Shown: piece after piece, positions 17,762 to 27,039 of the stretch
Layout: the number at the start of each line of letters is the position of its first letter
Numbering within the stretch: position 1 is the first letter of the stretch
Assembly: GCF_013248975.1 (NCBI RefSeq)
Contig: NZ_JABRWH010000001.1
Coordinates: forward strand, 5,175,119 to 5,239,118
Length of the DNA: 64,000 nt
DNA from: Neobacillus endophyticus
GTDB lineage: Bacteria > Bacillota > Bacilli > Bacillales > Cytobacillaceae
Reading direction: 5' to 3'
The notes under the pieces: generated by a model
Told to the model about the DNA's origin: nothing
Database searches by the model: none
What the model saw: the letters and a program-made list of their open reading frames with translations, nothing else
Program-made: the position numbers and the translations under genes

Positions 17762-18583
17762 TTATCCGAACCGTCCTGAGATGTATTCTTCTGTTTTCTT
17801 TTCAGCAGGATTGGTAAAAATCTTTTCAGTCACATCGTATTCAATCAAATCTCCGCTTAAAAAGAAGGCCGTTTTATCTGAAATCCGAGCAGCCTGCTGC
17901 ATATTATGAGTAACTATGACAATGGAATATTCCTGCTTAAGTTCTACAATCAAATCTTCAACTTTTGCGTTAGATATGGGGTCCAGTGCAGAAGATGGTT
18001 CATCTAGAAGCATAACTGTCGGCTTCATTGCTATGGTTCTGGCAATACATAGGCGTTGTTGCTGTCCCCCTGAAAGAGCGAGAGCGGATTTGTGAAGCCG
18101 ATCTTTGACTTCATCCCATAATGCCGCTTTCCTTAAGCTTTCTTCTACGATTTCATCTAACTGGCTTTTCTTTCTCATTCCAGAAAATTTTAAGGCATGG
18201 GTGATATTATCATAAACTGATTTTGGAAACGGATTTGGCTTTTGAAATACCATCCCAATTTCTTTTCTTAAGGCAACCACGTTTATACGGTCTGATAATA
18301 TATTTAGCCCCTCATATAAGATCTCTCCTTCAGCCCGCGCTCCCGGAATAAGATCATTCATTCTGTTTATACTGCGCAAAAAGGTTGACTTACCGCAGCC
18401 GGACGGGCCGATAAGGGCCGTAACTGAGTTTTTTTCGATATCCAATGAAATACCATTTACTGCGCGTTTTTCCCCATAAAAAATCTCCAGATTATTGACA
18501 TTTAAAATATGTTCACTAGGGATTGGAGTATTCATCTCGGTCGTTTGCTCCACAGTTTCTTTTTCCTTCATGGCTGTTACCAT
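17762..18583 (-). CDS. pstB: PstB, phosphate ABC transporter ATPase (first copy)
   Basis: A 273-residue PstB ATPase with Walker [11 protein letters not shown]-loop [10 protein letters not shown], signature LSGGQQQRL and Walker [11 protein letters not shown] 20-residue N-terminal extension before the usual start ([14 protein letters not shown]) is polar and of no evident function. The ATG at 18583 has AAGGGTG six bases upstream. It follows pstA and precedes the second pstB in the operon. Confidence 0.95.
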   Translation of the reverse strand: MVTAMKEKETVEQTTEMNTPIPSEHILNVNNLEIFYGEKRAVNGISLDIEKNSVTALIGPSGCGKSTFLRSINRMNDLIPGARAEGEILYEGLNILSDRINVVALRKEIGMVFQKPNPFPKSVYDNITHALKFSGMRKKSQLDEIVEESLRKAALWDEVKDRLHKSALALSGGQQQRLCIARTIAMKPTVMLLDEPSSALDPISNAKVEDLIVELKQEYSIVIVTHNMQQAARISDKTAFFLSGDLIEYDVTEKIFTNPAEKKTEEYISGRFG

Positions 18584-18599
18584 TCTTTTCACCCTTTTC

Positions 18600-19487
18600 T
18601 TATTTTGTAGCCGTGACTTTTCTATGAATAAGACTGCCTAGCCATCTGGCCATTAAGTTAAAAATTAATACAGAAAGGACTAAAACAGCGGATGAACCAT
18701 TTGCAACATCTTTTACGTCCGGGATTAAGCCTTGTGTGTTTACGGCCCAAATATGAACAGCCAGTGTTTCAGCTGGACGAAATAAATTTAGTGGCGATGT
18801 CGGTGACAAAGGATTCCAATCGGTATAATCCAGTCTCCCAGTTGACTGTCCTGCTGTAAACAATAGGGCTGCTGCTTCACCAAATACTCTTCCTGCTGCA
18901 AGAATAGCACCTGTTAAAATGGTTGGGAAAGCACTCGGAAGTATGATCGTTTTAATCGTATGCCAATGGGTAATCCCAAGGGCAAGACTGGCTTCCTTTT
19001 GGTCACGCGGAACGGAACGGATGGCATCTTCACTGACCCTTACCATAACAGGCAGGTTAAATACTGTAAGAGCAAGCGCCCCCCCAATAATGGTGTATCC
19101 CCAACCTGTTAATGTTACAAACATTAATAATCCAAACATCCCAATGACAATAGAAGGAAGGGAAGCCAAGACTTCGATACAGGAACGAATGGAATTCGTT
19201 AATTTTCCTGGCTTTGCGTATTCAGCCATATAAATGCCGCCGCCAACTCCGATCGGGACCGTAATAATCATGGTGACAAAGAGAACATAAAACGAATTAA
19301 ATAATTGGTCACGAATTCCTCCGCCAGCCAGCAAATTACTGGAAGGAGTGGTTAGAAAATGTATGGAAATATGCTTAAGTCCATTGATTAGGATAAAAGA
19401 TAAAAGACCAGCCAAAATGGCAACAATGACAAGGGCTATGGCAATAAAAACGCCGGTGGCAACCCGATCGGCTGCTTTTGAATTCAT
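18600..19487 (-). CDS. pstA: PstA, phosphate ABC transporter permease
   Basis: A 295-residue integral membrane permease with about six hydrophobic helices and the inner-membrane ABC permease loop ([21 protein letters not shown]). It forms the phosphate channel with PstC. The start, ATG 19487 ([12 protein letters not shown]), is behind AAGGAGGAAAA and overlaps the pstC stop as TAATG, so the pair is translationally coupled. Confidence 0.95.
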   Translation of the reverse strand: MNSKAADRVATGVFIAIALVIVAILAGLLSFILINGLKHISIHFLTTPSSNLLAGGGIRDQLFNSFYVLFVTMIITVPIGVGGGIYMAEYAKPGKLTNSIRSCIEVLASLPSIVIGMFGLLMFVTLTGWGYTIIGGALALTVFNLPVMVRVSEDAIRSVPRDQKEASLALGITHWHTIKTIILPSAFPTILTGAILAAGRVFGEAAALLFTAGQSTGRLDYTDWNPLSPTSPLNLFRPAETLAVHIWAVNTQGLIPDVKDVANGSSAVLVLSVLIFNLMARWLGSLIHRKVTATK

Positions 19488-20407
19488 TAGATTTTCCTCC
19501 TTGATGACAAATAGCGGATCAACAGAATAAAAGCAAACGACATAATTAACAGCAATAAGCCCATAGCCCAAAGAATATTATTTTCAGGGCTGCCGAACGT
19601 TGTTTCACCCATATCCAGCGTAATAATTGTAGTTAATGTTGCGGAAGCATCCAAAAGGCTGTGCGGCATATCTTTCACGTTACCGATAACCATTTGAACA
19701 GCCAAAGCTTCTCCGAATGCCCGAGCCATACCAAGGACGATCGCAGTCAATAAATTAGGCAGCGCTGCCGGTATTAATACTCTTCGTATCGTTTGCCAAC
19801 GGGTTGCCCCTAAAGCGAAAGAGCCTTCACGCAGAGTATTTGGCAGTGAACTCATCGCGTCAGTTGCAATAGTCGTAATGGTCGGTAATATCATGATCGA
19901 CAGTACAATCATTCCTGAAAGTAAACTAAATCCAAGTCCGCCAATATGTGTCCTCACAAATGGTACCAATACTGTAAGCCCGATGAATCCATAAACAACA
20001 GATGGAATACCTACTAAAAGTTCAATGACAGGCTGTAAAATTTTTCTCCCCCATGAAGGCGCAATTTCTGTCATAAAGATAGCCCCGCCAATACCTAGAG
20101 GTGCTGCTATTAATGCAGATAAAAACGTAACAGCAAATGAACCTACGATAAAAGGCAGCGCACCGTATAAAGGCTTTGCCGGATCTGCAGGATTCCATTG
20201 CTTACTGGTTAAGAACTCAATAAGACTTACACCATTTTTTGTAAATGATTGCACCCCCTTTGTAGCAAGAAAGATGGTAATAGCAATTGTTGCAGAAATC
20301 ATGATAATTGCACATAAGAAAACAATGATTTTCCCTCTGACTTCACCGTTCATCCAATTTTTTTCAGATTTCAATAATCTGGCTTTTGCTGGAATAGATT
20401 TTTCCAT
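19487..20407 (-). CDS. pstC: PstC, phosphate ABC transporter permease
   Basis: A 306-residue permease with an N-terminal cytosolic stretch and about six membrane helices; the EAA-like loop is REGSFALGATRWQTIRRVLIP. It pairs with PstA in the phosphate importer. It is separated from pstS by an 80-base gap holding a strong hairpin, and its stop overlaps the pstA start. Confidence 0.95.
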   Translation of the reverse strand: MEKSIPAKARLLKSEKNWMNGEVRGKIIVFLCAIIMISATIAITIFLATKGVQSFTKNGVSLIEFLTSKQWNPADPAKPLYGALPFIVGSFAVTFLSALIAAPLGIGGAIFMTEIAPSWGRKILQPVIELLVGIPSVVYGFIGLTVLVPFVRTHIGGLGFSLLSGMIVLSIMILPTITTIATDAMSSLPNTLREGSFALGATRWQTIRRVLIPAALPNLLTAIVLGMARAFGEALAVQMVIGNVKDMPHSLLDASATLTTIITLDMGETTFGSPENNILWAMGLLLLIMSFAFILLIRYLSSRRKI

Positions 20408-20440
20408 AAAAAGTAAGACACCCCTATTTTACGTCATAAT

Positions 20441-20468
20441 AGGGTAAATGCCCTCGAGCATTTACCCT
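20441..20468 (-). terminator. Intercistronic hairpin between pstS and pstC
   Basis: Perfect stem AGGGTAAATGC / GCATTTACCCT with a 6-base loop. No long T-run follows, so it is more likely a partial terminator or an mRNA-stabilising hairpin that raises pstS over the permease genes than a full stop. Confidence 0.7.
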
Positions 20469-20487
20469 CTTCAATTATGATTCATTC

Positions 20488-21396
20488 TTATTTTTTCGTT
20501 GTATTACCTTGAGCATCGCGTTGTACTTGCATTTTGCTAACAGGGAGGTATCCTTGTTTGGTAACTAAACCTGTTTGAACCTCATCGCTCATCATATAAT
20601 CAAGAAACGCTTTTTCAAGATCAGTTGGTTGACCTTTTGTATACATGTGTTCATATGCCCAAACCGGGAATTTACCAGACTGCACGTTCTCAGCTGTTGG
20701 TGCTACACCATCAATTGACAAAGGTGTTACTGAATTATCAGTTAGATAAGAGAATGCAAGGTAACCAATTGCTCCAGGTGTTTCGCTGATAATCTTTTTA
20801 ACCGTATTAGAAGCATCTTGGGTAATTCCTTCTGCAGGTTTTGCACCATCTAATGCAAATTTATTAAAGATCGCACGAGTACCTGAAGATTCTGGACGGT
20901 TAACAAGGGTAATTTTTTGATCAGCGCCGCCAAGCTCTTTCCAGTTTGTAATTTTTCCAGTGAAAACTTTGATTAAATCCGCTTTTTTAATGTCTTTAAT
21001 CCCCACTTTAGGATTGATAGCTGCAGTCATTCCGACTACTGCCACTTTATTATCAGTTAAACCAGTAATTTTCTTATCTTCTGCAAAAACATCGGAGTTA
21101 CCAATTTGCACTGCACCTTGGGAAACCTGGGAAAGGCCTGTACCAGAACCTCCGCCATTCACTTGAATGCTAACTTTTGGATTTTTATTCATAAATTCTT
21201 CAGCAGCAGCTGCAACTAATGGCTGTAATGCTGTTGAACCAGAAATGACTAATTGGCCGGAAAGTTCTTTTGTTTGAGTAGTTTTAGAAGCACCTTGATT
21301 AGACTTGTCTGTAGATGCTCCGCCTCCACATGCAGCCATCACGATCATTAATGATGCCATCATTGCAGGAAGGCCAAATTTTTTCAAACGTTTCAT
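20488..21396 (-). CDS. pstS: PstS, phosphate-binding lipoprotein
   Basis: A 302-residue lipoprotein that captures phosphate outside the membrane for PstCAB. The signal peptide ends in the lipobox VMAAC (Cys23). The phosphate-binding residues are in SGSTALQP, GGGSGTGLSQV and NRPESSGTRAIF. The true start is ATG 21396 (MKRLKKFGL) behind GGGGGAATT; sequence upstream is promoter, not coding. It is the first gene of the pst operon under a PhoP-type box. Confidence 0.96.
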   Translation of the reverse strand: MKRLKKFGLPAMMASLMIVMAACGGGASTDKSNQGASKTTQTKELSGQLVISGSTALQPLVAAAAEEFMNKNPKVSIQVNGGGSGTGLSQVSQGAVQIGNSDVFAEDKKITGLTDNKVAVVGMTAAINPKVGIKDIKKADLIKVFTGKITNWKELGGADQKITLVNRPESSGTRAIFNKFALDGAKPAEGITQDASNTVKKIISETPGAIGYLAFSYLTDNSVTPLSIDGVAPTAENVQSGKFPVWAYEHMYTKGQPTDLEKAFLDYMMSDEVQTGLVTKQGYLPVSKMQVQRDAQGNTTKK

Positions 21397-21466
21397 TTGT
21401 TTAATTCCCCCTAAGAATTTTGGTGGTTTATGTCTTTGCCTTACATGTTTTATATTAACGTTGAAC

Positions 21467-21505
21467 TGTAAAGCCTGTTTTAACCCAATGTAAAGGTTTT
21501 GTAAA
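21467..21505 (-). promoter_or_regulatory. Pho box (PhoP-binding repeats) upstream of pstS
   Basis: Reading toward pstS, four hexamers TTTACA, TTTACA, TTAAAA, TTTACA begin exactly 11 bases apart (plus-strand positions 21500, 21489, 21478 and 21467). This is the TT(A/T/C)ACA direct-repeat array of PhoP~P targets. A TAATAT -10 follows 9 bases after the last repeat, with no conventional -35 at the right distance, as at activated Pho promoters. Confidence 0.88.
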
Positions 21506-21628
21506 TTTGCATAACAAAAATCATTTTGGGGCATAAAATATTTATATTTGCGATATCCCCTTGCTTGCATTTTCATTACATTTCAATCATCTAACTTTAG
21601 ATTGCTCGATTTAAATTTTTTTATAAAA

Positions 21629-21660
21629 AAAACACTCATCTCAAAAGAGACAAGTGTTTT
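21629..21660 (-). terminator. pbpA terminator
   Basis: Arms AAAACACTTGTCTC / GAGATGAGTGTTTT (one mismatch) around TTTT, then a T-run on the minus strand, just past the pbpA stop. Confidence 0.88.
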
Positions 21661-21666
21661 CCATTC

Positions 21667-23772
21667 TTATTGACCGCTTGTTTGATTAGCGGAATTCGCT
21701 GCTGAATTTGCAGTAGATGTAGTTCCGTTTGTTTCACGGGCTTTCTTTAGATCAAAGTAAGCTTTAAATACATCACTACCAAGTAAATCAGCTAAAGGTG
21801 TACCAGTGCCTGAATAGGCCCAAGGAACAAGAACTGCAACGGCCACTTCAGGATTATTAAATGGTGCAAAGCCCACAAGACTTGTATTAATAACATCTGT
21901 GCCCCATTTACTCCGGTCCGATCCATAATAGAAAGCTTGTGCAGTTCCCGTTTTTCCTGCAGGGTCATAAGATGCCCCCTGAAAATAACTGTATGCCGTA
22001 CCGCCAGGTTGCATGACCATATGAAACCCCTGTTGAACACGTTGAATCCAAGAATCCTTCATATCGATTCGATCGAGGACATTTGGTTCAATTTCTTGAA
22101 TAACTGATCCCGGCTGGTTACTTGTGCTATCAGGTTCACGAATTTCCTTGACAATATGCGGCTGCATCCGATAACCGCCATTCGCAATCGTCGATACGTA
22201 TTGTGCCAATTGTAAAGGTGTATACAGATCATATTGTCCAATGCCTAAGTCAAGCATATTTCCAGGTTTTCTTCCTGCACCTTGTACCCCAGGTGTTTCA
22301 TTTGGTAAATCAATTCCAGTTCTTACCCCCAGACCAAACTCACCAAAATAATTTCGCAGTGTATCAAAGGTTTTCATATTTAAATCCAGCGGCCTACCTG
22401 GTACATACTGACCACCGGCCATGGCAATAACCGTTTTCCACATATAAACGTTGGATGAAACTTGAAGTGCCGTTAAATCGTTAATTAAACCAAACGTTTT
22501 CCATGACTTCTTAAGTGGTGTTCCTTTAATATTTAACTGTTCATCCAATTGTTCGGATCCAGGATGAATCGCACCAGTTTGATATCCGGTTAAGACAGTC
22601 GCACCTTTTACTGCAGAGCCGACCGAATATGATGTGGTAAAAGTCCCCAGAGCATCATCTTGCATCACTTCTTTGCCATTAGCATCCGTCACAATTTTCT
22701 TACCAACTAATGAAAGGATTTCCCCTGTATGTGGGTCCATGACCACAACGTAAGCCCGGTCTAAAAGGGCAGAATTCGGATCTTGCTTTTGCTGCCACAT
22801 ACGGCCTTCAACGATTTTTTCCAATTGCTGCTGAAGATCCATATCAATCGACAGTTCAAGGTCGTCCCCTCTTTGTCCTTCGTTAACAACTTGTGTGGAT
22901 ATAACCTTCCCAGATGGATCCGTTATATTTTTCACTTCGGCTTTTTGCCCATGTAATACATTTTCATATTCCTGTTCAATATAGCTTGTACCCACTCTGT
23001 CATTTCGGCTGTAATCCTGTGCCAGATATTGTTCAGCCAAGTCCTTCGGCAAGCCGGTTTGAGCGGAAGAAACATTCCCTAAAACAGATTTCAATGTATC
23101 GCCAAAAACATATTTTCGGTCCCAATCAGTGGTAGTGTCAACACCTGGGAGATTTTCTAAGTCTTGACTTACTGCAGCAAATTCCTCAGGTGTCACATTG
23201 TTATTTTTAACAATTTGCGGGGTTAAAGCATAACCGCTATTAAATTGCTTCAGAATCGCAATTGTTTTTAATTCTTCATTTGAAAAATTCAACTCGGATG
23301 CCGGGATTCTTTGAAGCTGCATTTGATAGACTTTCTTACTATCCCATTTTTTTTGTTCAGCTTTGGTAATTAATTTACTGGCTTTTTTAGGATACTTAAT
23401 TAACCAGAAATCCCGCTTATCGCGATCACGAATCTTCGATGTGTCGATGCTGATCAACTTCGCCAGCTTTTCAGCTGTGTCCAGCATTTGCTGCTGCGTT
23501 GTATTCTGTGATCTTGTATAAGTGATCGCATTTAATGGTGAATTATCAACAATGACATTTCCATTTCGGTCATACATTTTTCCTCGCGGAACCGTATTGC
23601 TTACCGTGACGGCATCCGTTCGCTTCAATTCCCGCTGGTATTCATCACCATACACGATTTGCAAGAAACCCAGCCGCATAATTAATGCAGAAAAAAGTAT
23701 AAACACAACAAGGAAGATCATGTTCAAACGAAAAGGAACATGAGACTTTTTCTTTTTTTTCTTTTTATCCAA
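21667..23772 (-). CDS. pbpA: Class B penicillin-binding protein 2A
   Basis: A transpeptidase of about 700 residues for lateral wall synthesis. One N-terminal membrane anchor (LNMIFLVVFILFSALIMRL) is followed by the dimerisation/pedestal domain and the transpeptidase domain with SAVK (residues 391-394 counting from the upstream ATG at 23787), SSN (444-446) and the C-terminal KTGT. The tail is Ser/Asn/Thr rich. The start is uncertain: ATG 23787 touches its own AAAAAGG, so TTG 23772 (giving a DKKKKKKK start) fits better, though its spacing is long. A run of A-rich lysine codons follows. Confidence 0.94.
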   Translation of the reverse strand: MDKKKKKKKSHVPFRLNMIFLVVFILFSALIMRLGFLQIVYGDEYQRELKRTDAVTVSNTVPRGKMYDRNGNVIVDNSPLNAITYTRSQNTTQQQMLDTAEKLAKLISIDTSKIRDRDKRDFWLIKYPKKASKLITKAEQKKWDSKKVYQMQLQRIPASELNFSNEELKTIAILKQFNSGYALTPQIVKNNNVTPEEFAAVSQDLENLPGVDTTTDWDRKYVFGDTLKSVLGNVSSAQTGLPKDLAEQYLAQDYSRNDRVGTSYIEQEYENVLHGQKAEVKNITDPSGKVISTQVVNEGQRGDDLELSIDMDLQQQLEKIVEGRMWQQKQDPNSALLDRAYVVVMDPHTGEILSLVGKKIVTDANGKEVMQDDALGTFTTSYSVGSAVKGATVLTGYQTGAIHPGSEQLDEQLNIKGTPLKKSWKTFGLINDLTALQVSSNVYMWKTVIAMAGGQYVPGRPLDLNMKTFDTLRNYFGEFGLGVRTGIDLPNETPGVQGAGRKPGNMLDLGIGQYDLYTPLQLAQYVSTIANGGYRMQPHIVKEIREPDSTSNQPGSVIQEIEPNVLDRIDMKDSWIQRVQQGFHMVMQPGGTAYSYFQGASYDPAGKTGTAQAFYYGSDRSKWGTDVINTSLVGFAPFNNPEVAVAVLVPWAYSGTGTPLADLLGSDVFKAYFDLKKARETNGTTSTANSAANSANQTSGQ

Positions 23773-23898
23773 TTGAAAATAACACATCCTTTTTACAGGG
23801 GCTTTACATAACAGTCTCTATTTTATAAGATAAATGTTTTTTTTGCTATGATGAACCCTTACCAATTTAAAAATTACTAAAATATACCTAAAATAGAA

Positions 23899-23932
23899 AA
23901 AAGCGACAAGTTGTATTAAACTTGTCGCTTTA
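23899..23932 (-). terminator. yqgE terminator
   Basis: AAAGCGACAAG / CTTGTCGCTTT arms with a 10-base loop; TTTTTT on the minus strand. It overlaps the last codon of yqgE. Confidence 0.88.
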
Positions 23933-25150
23933 AGATGTTGCGGGATACTGCACCCTTTTTATAAATAAATAGATCAACGTATGTCCCGCACCCAATAATA
24001 ATAGTAATACAGGTATGCTTTGCTCTTCATTAAACCAGGTGACAGCTGCCAAGAAAGAAAGGATGGAGACAATTCTGCCGATGTTTAAAAACACTTCACG
24101 GACCACAATATACTCAATCCTCATTTCTGCCGCCTTCCAACCAATTCCAATTACGTCATATGTAGTAGACATATAAGGGACAAGGAGCAGCGGGTAAGCA
24201 ATTGCAATAATGGACGCGTAGATTAACAGCTTTACATAGGTCACTTCCCAAACTATGATTAGTACTGCTGCATATAACATCAGCCCGCCAATAAGGATCG
24301 CCTTTTTCCGAAAGTTCTTTTTAATAAACCGAGATGCAAGGAAATAAGCTATAAACGAAATCCCAGAGTTCAAAAGTCCAAATGTTCCTAATGCCATTTC
24401 ACTTCCCGTTGAAATATAGACAAAAACAGAAATGACAAAAAGGAACACTCCTTCCCGCAAGCCTTGAAAAAAATGAGCATTCGTAATCAGGCGCCAATTT
24501 TTATTTTGTTTTCGCTCCTCGATAATCCTTTTAAAGTAATACTTACCTTCTGCCGGCCTTCGTTTTAAAAAGAAACTCAACAGAACCGCCAAAGCAAACA
24601 ATCCAAGCGAAAGGCCAAACACAATGGTATATCCCGTAAACTTTTCAAATCTCGTAATAATCATACCTGCTGCAAGTGGGCCGATCATTCCGCCTAAAGA
24701 AGACAAAATGCCCAAAAAACCATTAAAAAAATCACGAGTCTCAGGTTCTGTTATTTCAAAGGTTAGAACATTATAAGCAAGCCAATAAAATCCGTACCCA
24801 ACCCCCAGGACACTGCCTAAAAGCAATAAATAAGCTGCGGCTCTTGTTCCTGTTATTAAAACCATAAGGTAAAAAAGTGCTAAAAAAATAACACCAATTC
24901 TTAGAACGATTACACGATCAATTTTTTTCGCCCATCGTCCTGCTAAAATGAATGTCAGCGGCTGCAATACGACAATGGAAAGATTATATAGAGCGATATC
25001 TGTATAACTTCCTGTTTGTTTCCATAAATAAATGTTCACAAATGTATTGGAGAGCGCAACACTCAAAGAATACAATCCACCAATTATCAGCAACAACGAT
25101 AAATCTTTAGTTAACTCCACTTCACCAAGAAATCTTAATCTTTTTGCCAT
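23930..25150 (-). CDS. yqgE: YqgE, major facilitator superfamily transporter
   Basis: A 406-residue MFS protein with about 12 membrane helices and a basic cytoplasmic loop (KRRPAEGKYYFKRIIEERKQNKN) in the middle, as usual for the family. An MFS-type motif GRWAKKIDRVIVLRIG occurs in the loop between helices 2 and 3. Substrate unknown; B. subtilis YqgE is described only as a putative efflux protein. It sits between pbpA and sodA in conserved order. Confidence 0.88.
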   Translation of the reverse strand: MAKRLRFLGEVELTKDLSLLLIIGGLYSLSVALSNTFVNIYLWKQTGSYTDIALYNLSIVVLQPLTFILAGRWAKKIDRVIVLRIGVIFLALFYLMVLITGTRAAAYLLLLGSVLGVGYGFYWLAYNVLTFEITEPETRDFFNGFLGILSSLGGMIGPLAAGMIITRFEKFTGYTIVFGLSLGLFALAVLLSFFLKRRPAEGKYYFKRIIEERKQNKNWRLITNAHFFQGLREGVFLFVISVFVYISTGSEMALGTFGLLNSGISFIAYFLASRFIKKNFRKKAILIGGLMLYAAVLIIVWEVTYVKLLIYASIIAIAYPLLLVPYMSTTYDVIGIGWKAAEMRIEYIVVREVFLNIGRIVSILSFLAAVTWFNEEQSIPVLLLLLGAGHTLIYLFIKRVQYPATS

Positions 25151-25208
25151 AAATAACTCCCCTTTGTATATGGGTAGTCTTTATCAGGGAGCTGGTTATT
25201 ATGCAAAA

Positions 25209-25237
25209 AAAAGGCAGCTTATGGACCGCTGCCTTTT
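25209..25237 (-). terminator. sodA terminator
   Basis: AAAAGGCAGC / GCTGCCTTTT arms with a 9-base loop, followed by a run of eight T on the minus strand. Confidence 0.92.
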
Positions 25238-25254
25238 CAAACTTACACTTATTT

Positions 25255-25863
25255 TTATTTTGCTGCGTTGTAACGTTTAGAAACTTCATCCCAGTTTACA
25301 ACATTCCAGAATGAGCCGATGTAATCAGGGCGTTTGTTTTGATATTTCAAATAATAAGCATGCTCCCAAACATCAAGGCCAAGAATAGGCGTTTTGCCTT
25401 CCATTAAAGGAGAATCCTGGTTTGGTGTGCTGGAAACTTCCAATTCGCCATTATTTACAGAAAGCCATGCCCAACCGGAACCAAAGCGAGTAGTCGCAGC
25501 TTTTGCAAATTCTTCTTTGAATGCTTCAAAGCTGCCAAATTTATTGTTAATGGCATCTGCTAATTCACCTGTTGGAGCCCCACCGCCATTAGGAGAAAGG
25601 ACAGTCCAGAATAATGAATGGTTTGCATGTCCGCCGCCATTGTTACGTACTGCAGTGCGGGCTGCTTCCGGAACAGCATCCAAGTTTGAAATTACTTCTT
25701 CAACTGATTTTGAAAGTAACTCTTCATTTCCTGCTAATGCATTGTTTAAATTTGTTACATACGTATTATGGTGTCTTGTGTGGTGGATGTTCATTGTTTC
25801 TTTGTCAATGTGTGGCTCTAATGCGTCTTCAGCATAAGGTAATTTCGGTAATTCAAATGCCAT
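25255..25863 (-). CDS. sodA: Superoxide dismutase (Mn)
   Basis: A 202-residue Fe/Mn superoxide dismutase. The metal ligands are in [22 protein letters not shown] and [13 protein letters not shown], all intact; the GGG-A region and the Gln in PNQDSPLM favour manganese. It detoxifies superoxide in the cytoplasm. TAGGAGGAATTTTCC precedes ATG 25863. Neighbour yqgC of B. subtilis is absent; an FNR-like regulator is divergent from it instead. Confidence 0.97.
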   Translation of the reverse strand: MAFELPKLPYAEDALEPHIDKETMNIHHTRHHNTYVTNLNNALAGNEELLSKSVEEVISNLDAVPEAARTAVRNNGGGHANHSLFWTVLSPNGGGAPTGELADAINNKFGSFEAFKEEFAKAATTRFGSGWAWLSVNNGELEVSSTPNQDSPLMEGKTPILGLDVWEHAYYLKYQNKRPDYIGSFWNVVNWDEVSKRYNAAK

Positions 25864-26163
25864 GGAAAATTCCTCCTATGTAACTTGTATTCTTAAGCTT
25901 TTCCTGCACAAAAATTTTAATTTTATGTACATTAGAAGCTTTGTAATTAAAAGATACCAAAGTTAGGCAAACGCTTCAAATAATTTGCTTCATTCCACCC
26001 AAATTAAATTACCCCGACCACAAGACTTTTATTCAACTATAATCCAAAACATATTACTTTTGATAAACTTTCAAAAAATTGTCATGAATCAACTTAATGG
26101 CAATTTGTCAACGATTTTTGTCATACACCGCTGTCGTTACATCCATTTTTATCCAATTTAATA
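25864..26163. other. Divergent intergenic region sodA / FNR-like regulator
   Basis: About 340 bases of very A/T-rich sequence with no credible reading frame. It should hold the sodA promoter on the minus strand and the upstream region of the regulator on the plus strand. A near-match to a cre box (TTTGAAGCGTTTGCC) at about 25970-25984 has a mismatch at a conserved A and is not called. Confidence 0.6.
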
Positions 26164-26192
26164 TTGACATCTAATTTGGAATTTCATTTAAT
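26164..26192 (+). promoter_or_regulatory. SigA-type promoter of the FNR-like regulator
   Basis: TTGACA (26164-26169), 17-base spacer, TTTAAT (26187-26192), 34 bases ahead of the start codon. A perfect -35 and a 5/6-quality -10. No TGTGA-N6-TCACA FNR box is seen around it. Confidence 0.75.
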
Positions 26193-26225
26193 CAAGCTGT
26201 AGAGATGAAAAGGGAGTGGCAGCTC

Positions 26226-26921
26226 ATGCAAAATACAGGCTATTCAATCTATCATTTGATGGTTCAATTTTTCAAAGACAGTGAACTGATTCAAAAAGTA
26301 AAAGCTGAAACTGTATTATTTCTGGAAAAAGATCCCGCACATAATGTATATCTTTTATTAAAAGGGAGTATTGCTCTTGGGAGAGTACATATGCATGGTA
26401 AAGAATTTATATTGAAAATTTTGAATAAAAATGAATTAATAATGGAGTACCCGCTTTTTAAAGCGAATCCGCACTACCAATTTTACGCAAAAACCTTGAC
26501 CGATTGTGAATTGTTAGTGATTAAAAGAATACATTTTGAAGATTTTGTCTTAAACGACCCAGATGCCATGAATGCTCTTGTCACATGGCTAAGCATTAGT
26601 TATTTAAAAGCGCAAATGAAATGCCAGGATTTGATCATGAATGGTAAGAAAGGCGGTCTTTACTCCATACTAATCCGCCTCTGCAGCTCCTATGGTGTTG
26701 TAACAGAAGATGGAATTCTTATTGATTTACCATTAACACATCAGGAACTGGCGAATTTAACATATGGAACCCGTGAAGTCATTCAGCGTGCCTTAAAAGA
26801 GTTACGAGAAAATGGCATTATCTCATATGAAAATCAAAAGTTCACCATTAACAACTTAACTTATTTAAAACAGCAGGTAGATTGTCAAAATTGCTCCTCC
26901 GAAATATGTGGAATAAATTAA
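26226..26921 (+). CDS. Crp/Fnr family regulator with Bacillus FNR-type Fe-S cysteines
   Basis: A 231-residue Crp/Fnr protein: cyclic nucleotide-like sensor domain (residues 20-110), long dimerisation helix, and a C-terminal winged helix with TREVIQRALKELRENG. The C-terminus carries C220-x2-C223-x4-C228, the spacing that holds the [4Fe-4S] cluster in B. subtilis FNR (with an Asp as fourth ligand; D135 in the dimer helix is a candidate here). An oxygen- or NO-sensing role is thus inferred. The ATG at 26226 follows AAGGGAG; the ATG at 26205 has a poor site. It lies beside sodA. Confidence 0.82.
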   Translation: MQNTGYSIYHLMVQFFKDSELIQKVKAETVLFLEKDPAHNVYLLLKGSIALGRVHMHGKEFILKILNKNELIMEYPLFKANPHYQFYAKTLTDCELLVIKRIHFEDFVLNDPDAMNALVTWLSISYLKAQMKCQDLIMNGKKGGLYSILIRLCSSYGVVTEDGILIDLPLTHQELANLTYGTREVIQRALKELRENGIISYENQKFTINNLTYLKQQVDCQNCSSEICGIN

Positions 26922-27039
26922 AAGGCAGGAAGAGTTTTCTTTTTAGATCGATCACCATGGTTTTTCCTCCACATCATTCTTGTGTACTACAAGTCCAAAC
27001 GATACAATAGAATGGTGAAACTATATAAAGGTGGTCATT

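Noticed and set aside
16976..18583. Second pstB as a recent tandem duplication or assembly artefact
   Set aside because: The two ATPases differ at many positions and the same pair is found in B. subtilis, so it is an old duplication.
25966..25986. cre-like TTTGAAGCGTTTGCC upstream of sodA
   Set aside because: One fixed A of the consensus is missing and its distance to the gene is large; not enough to call.
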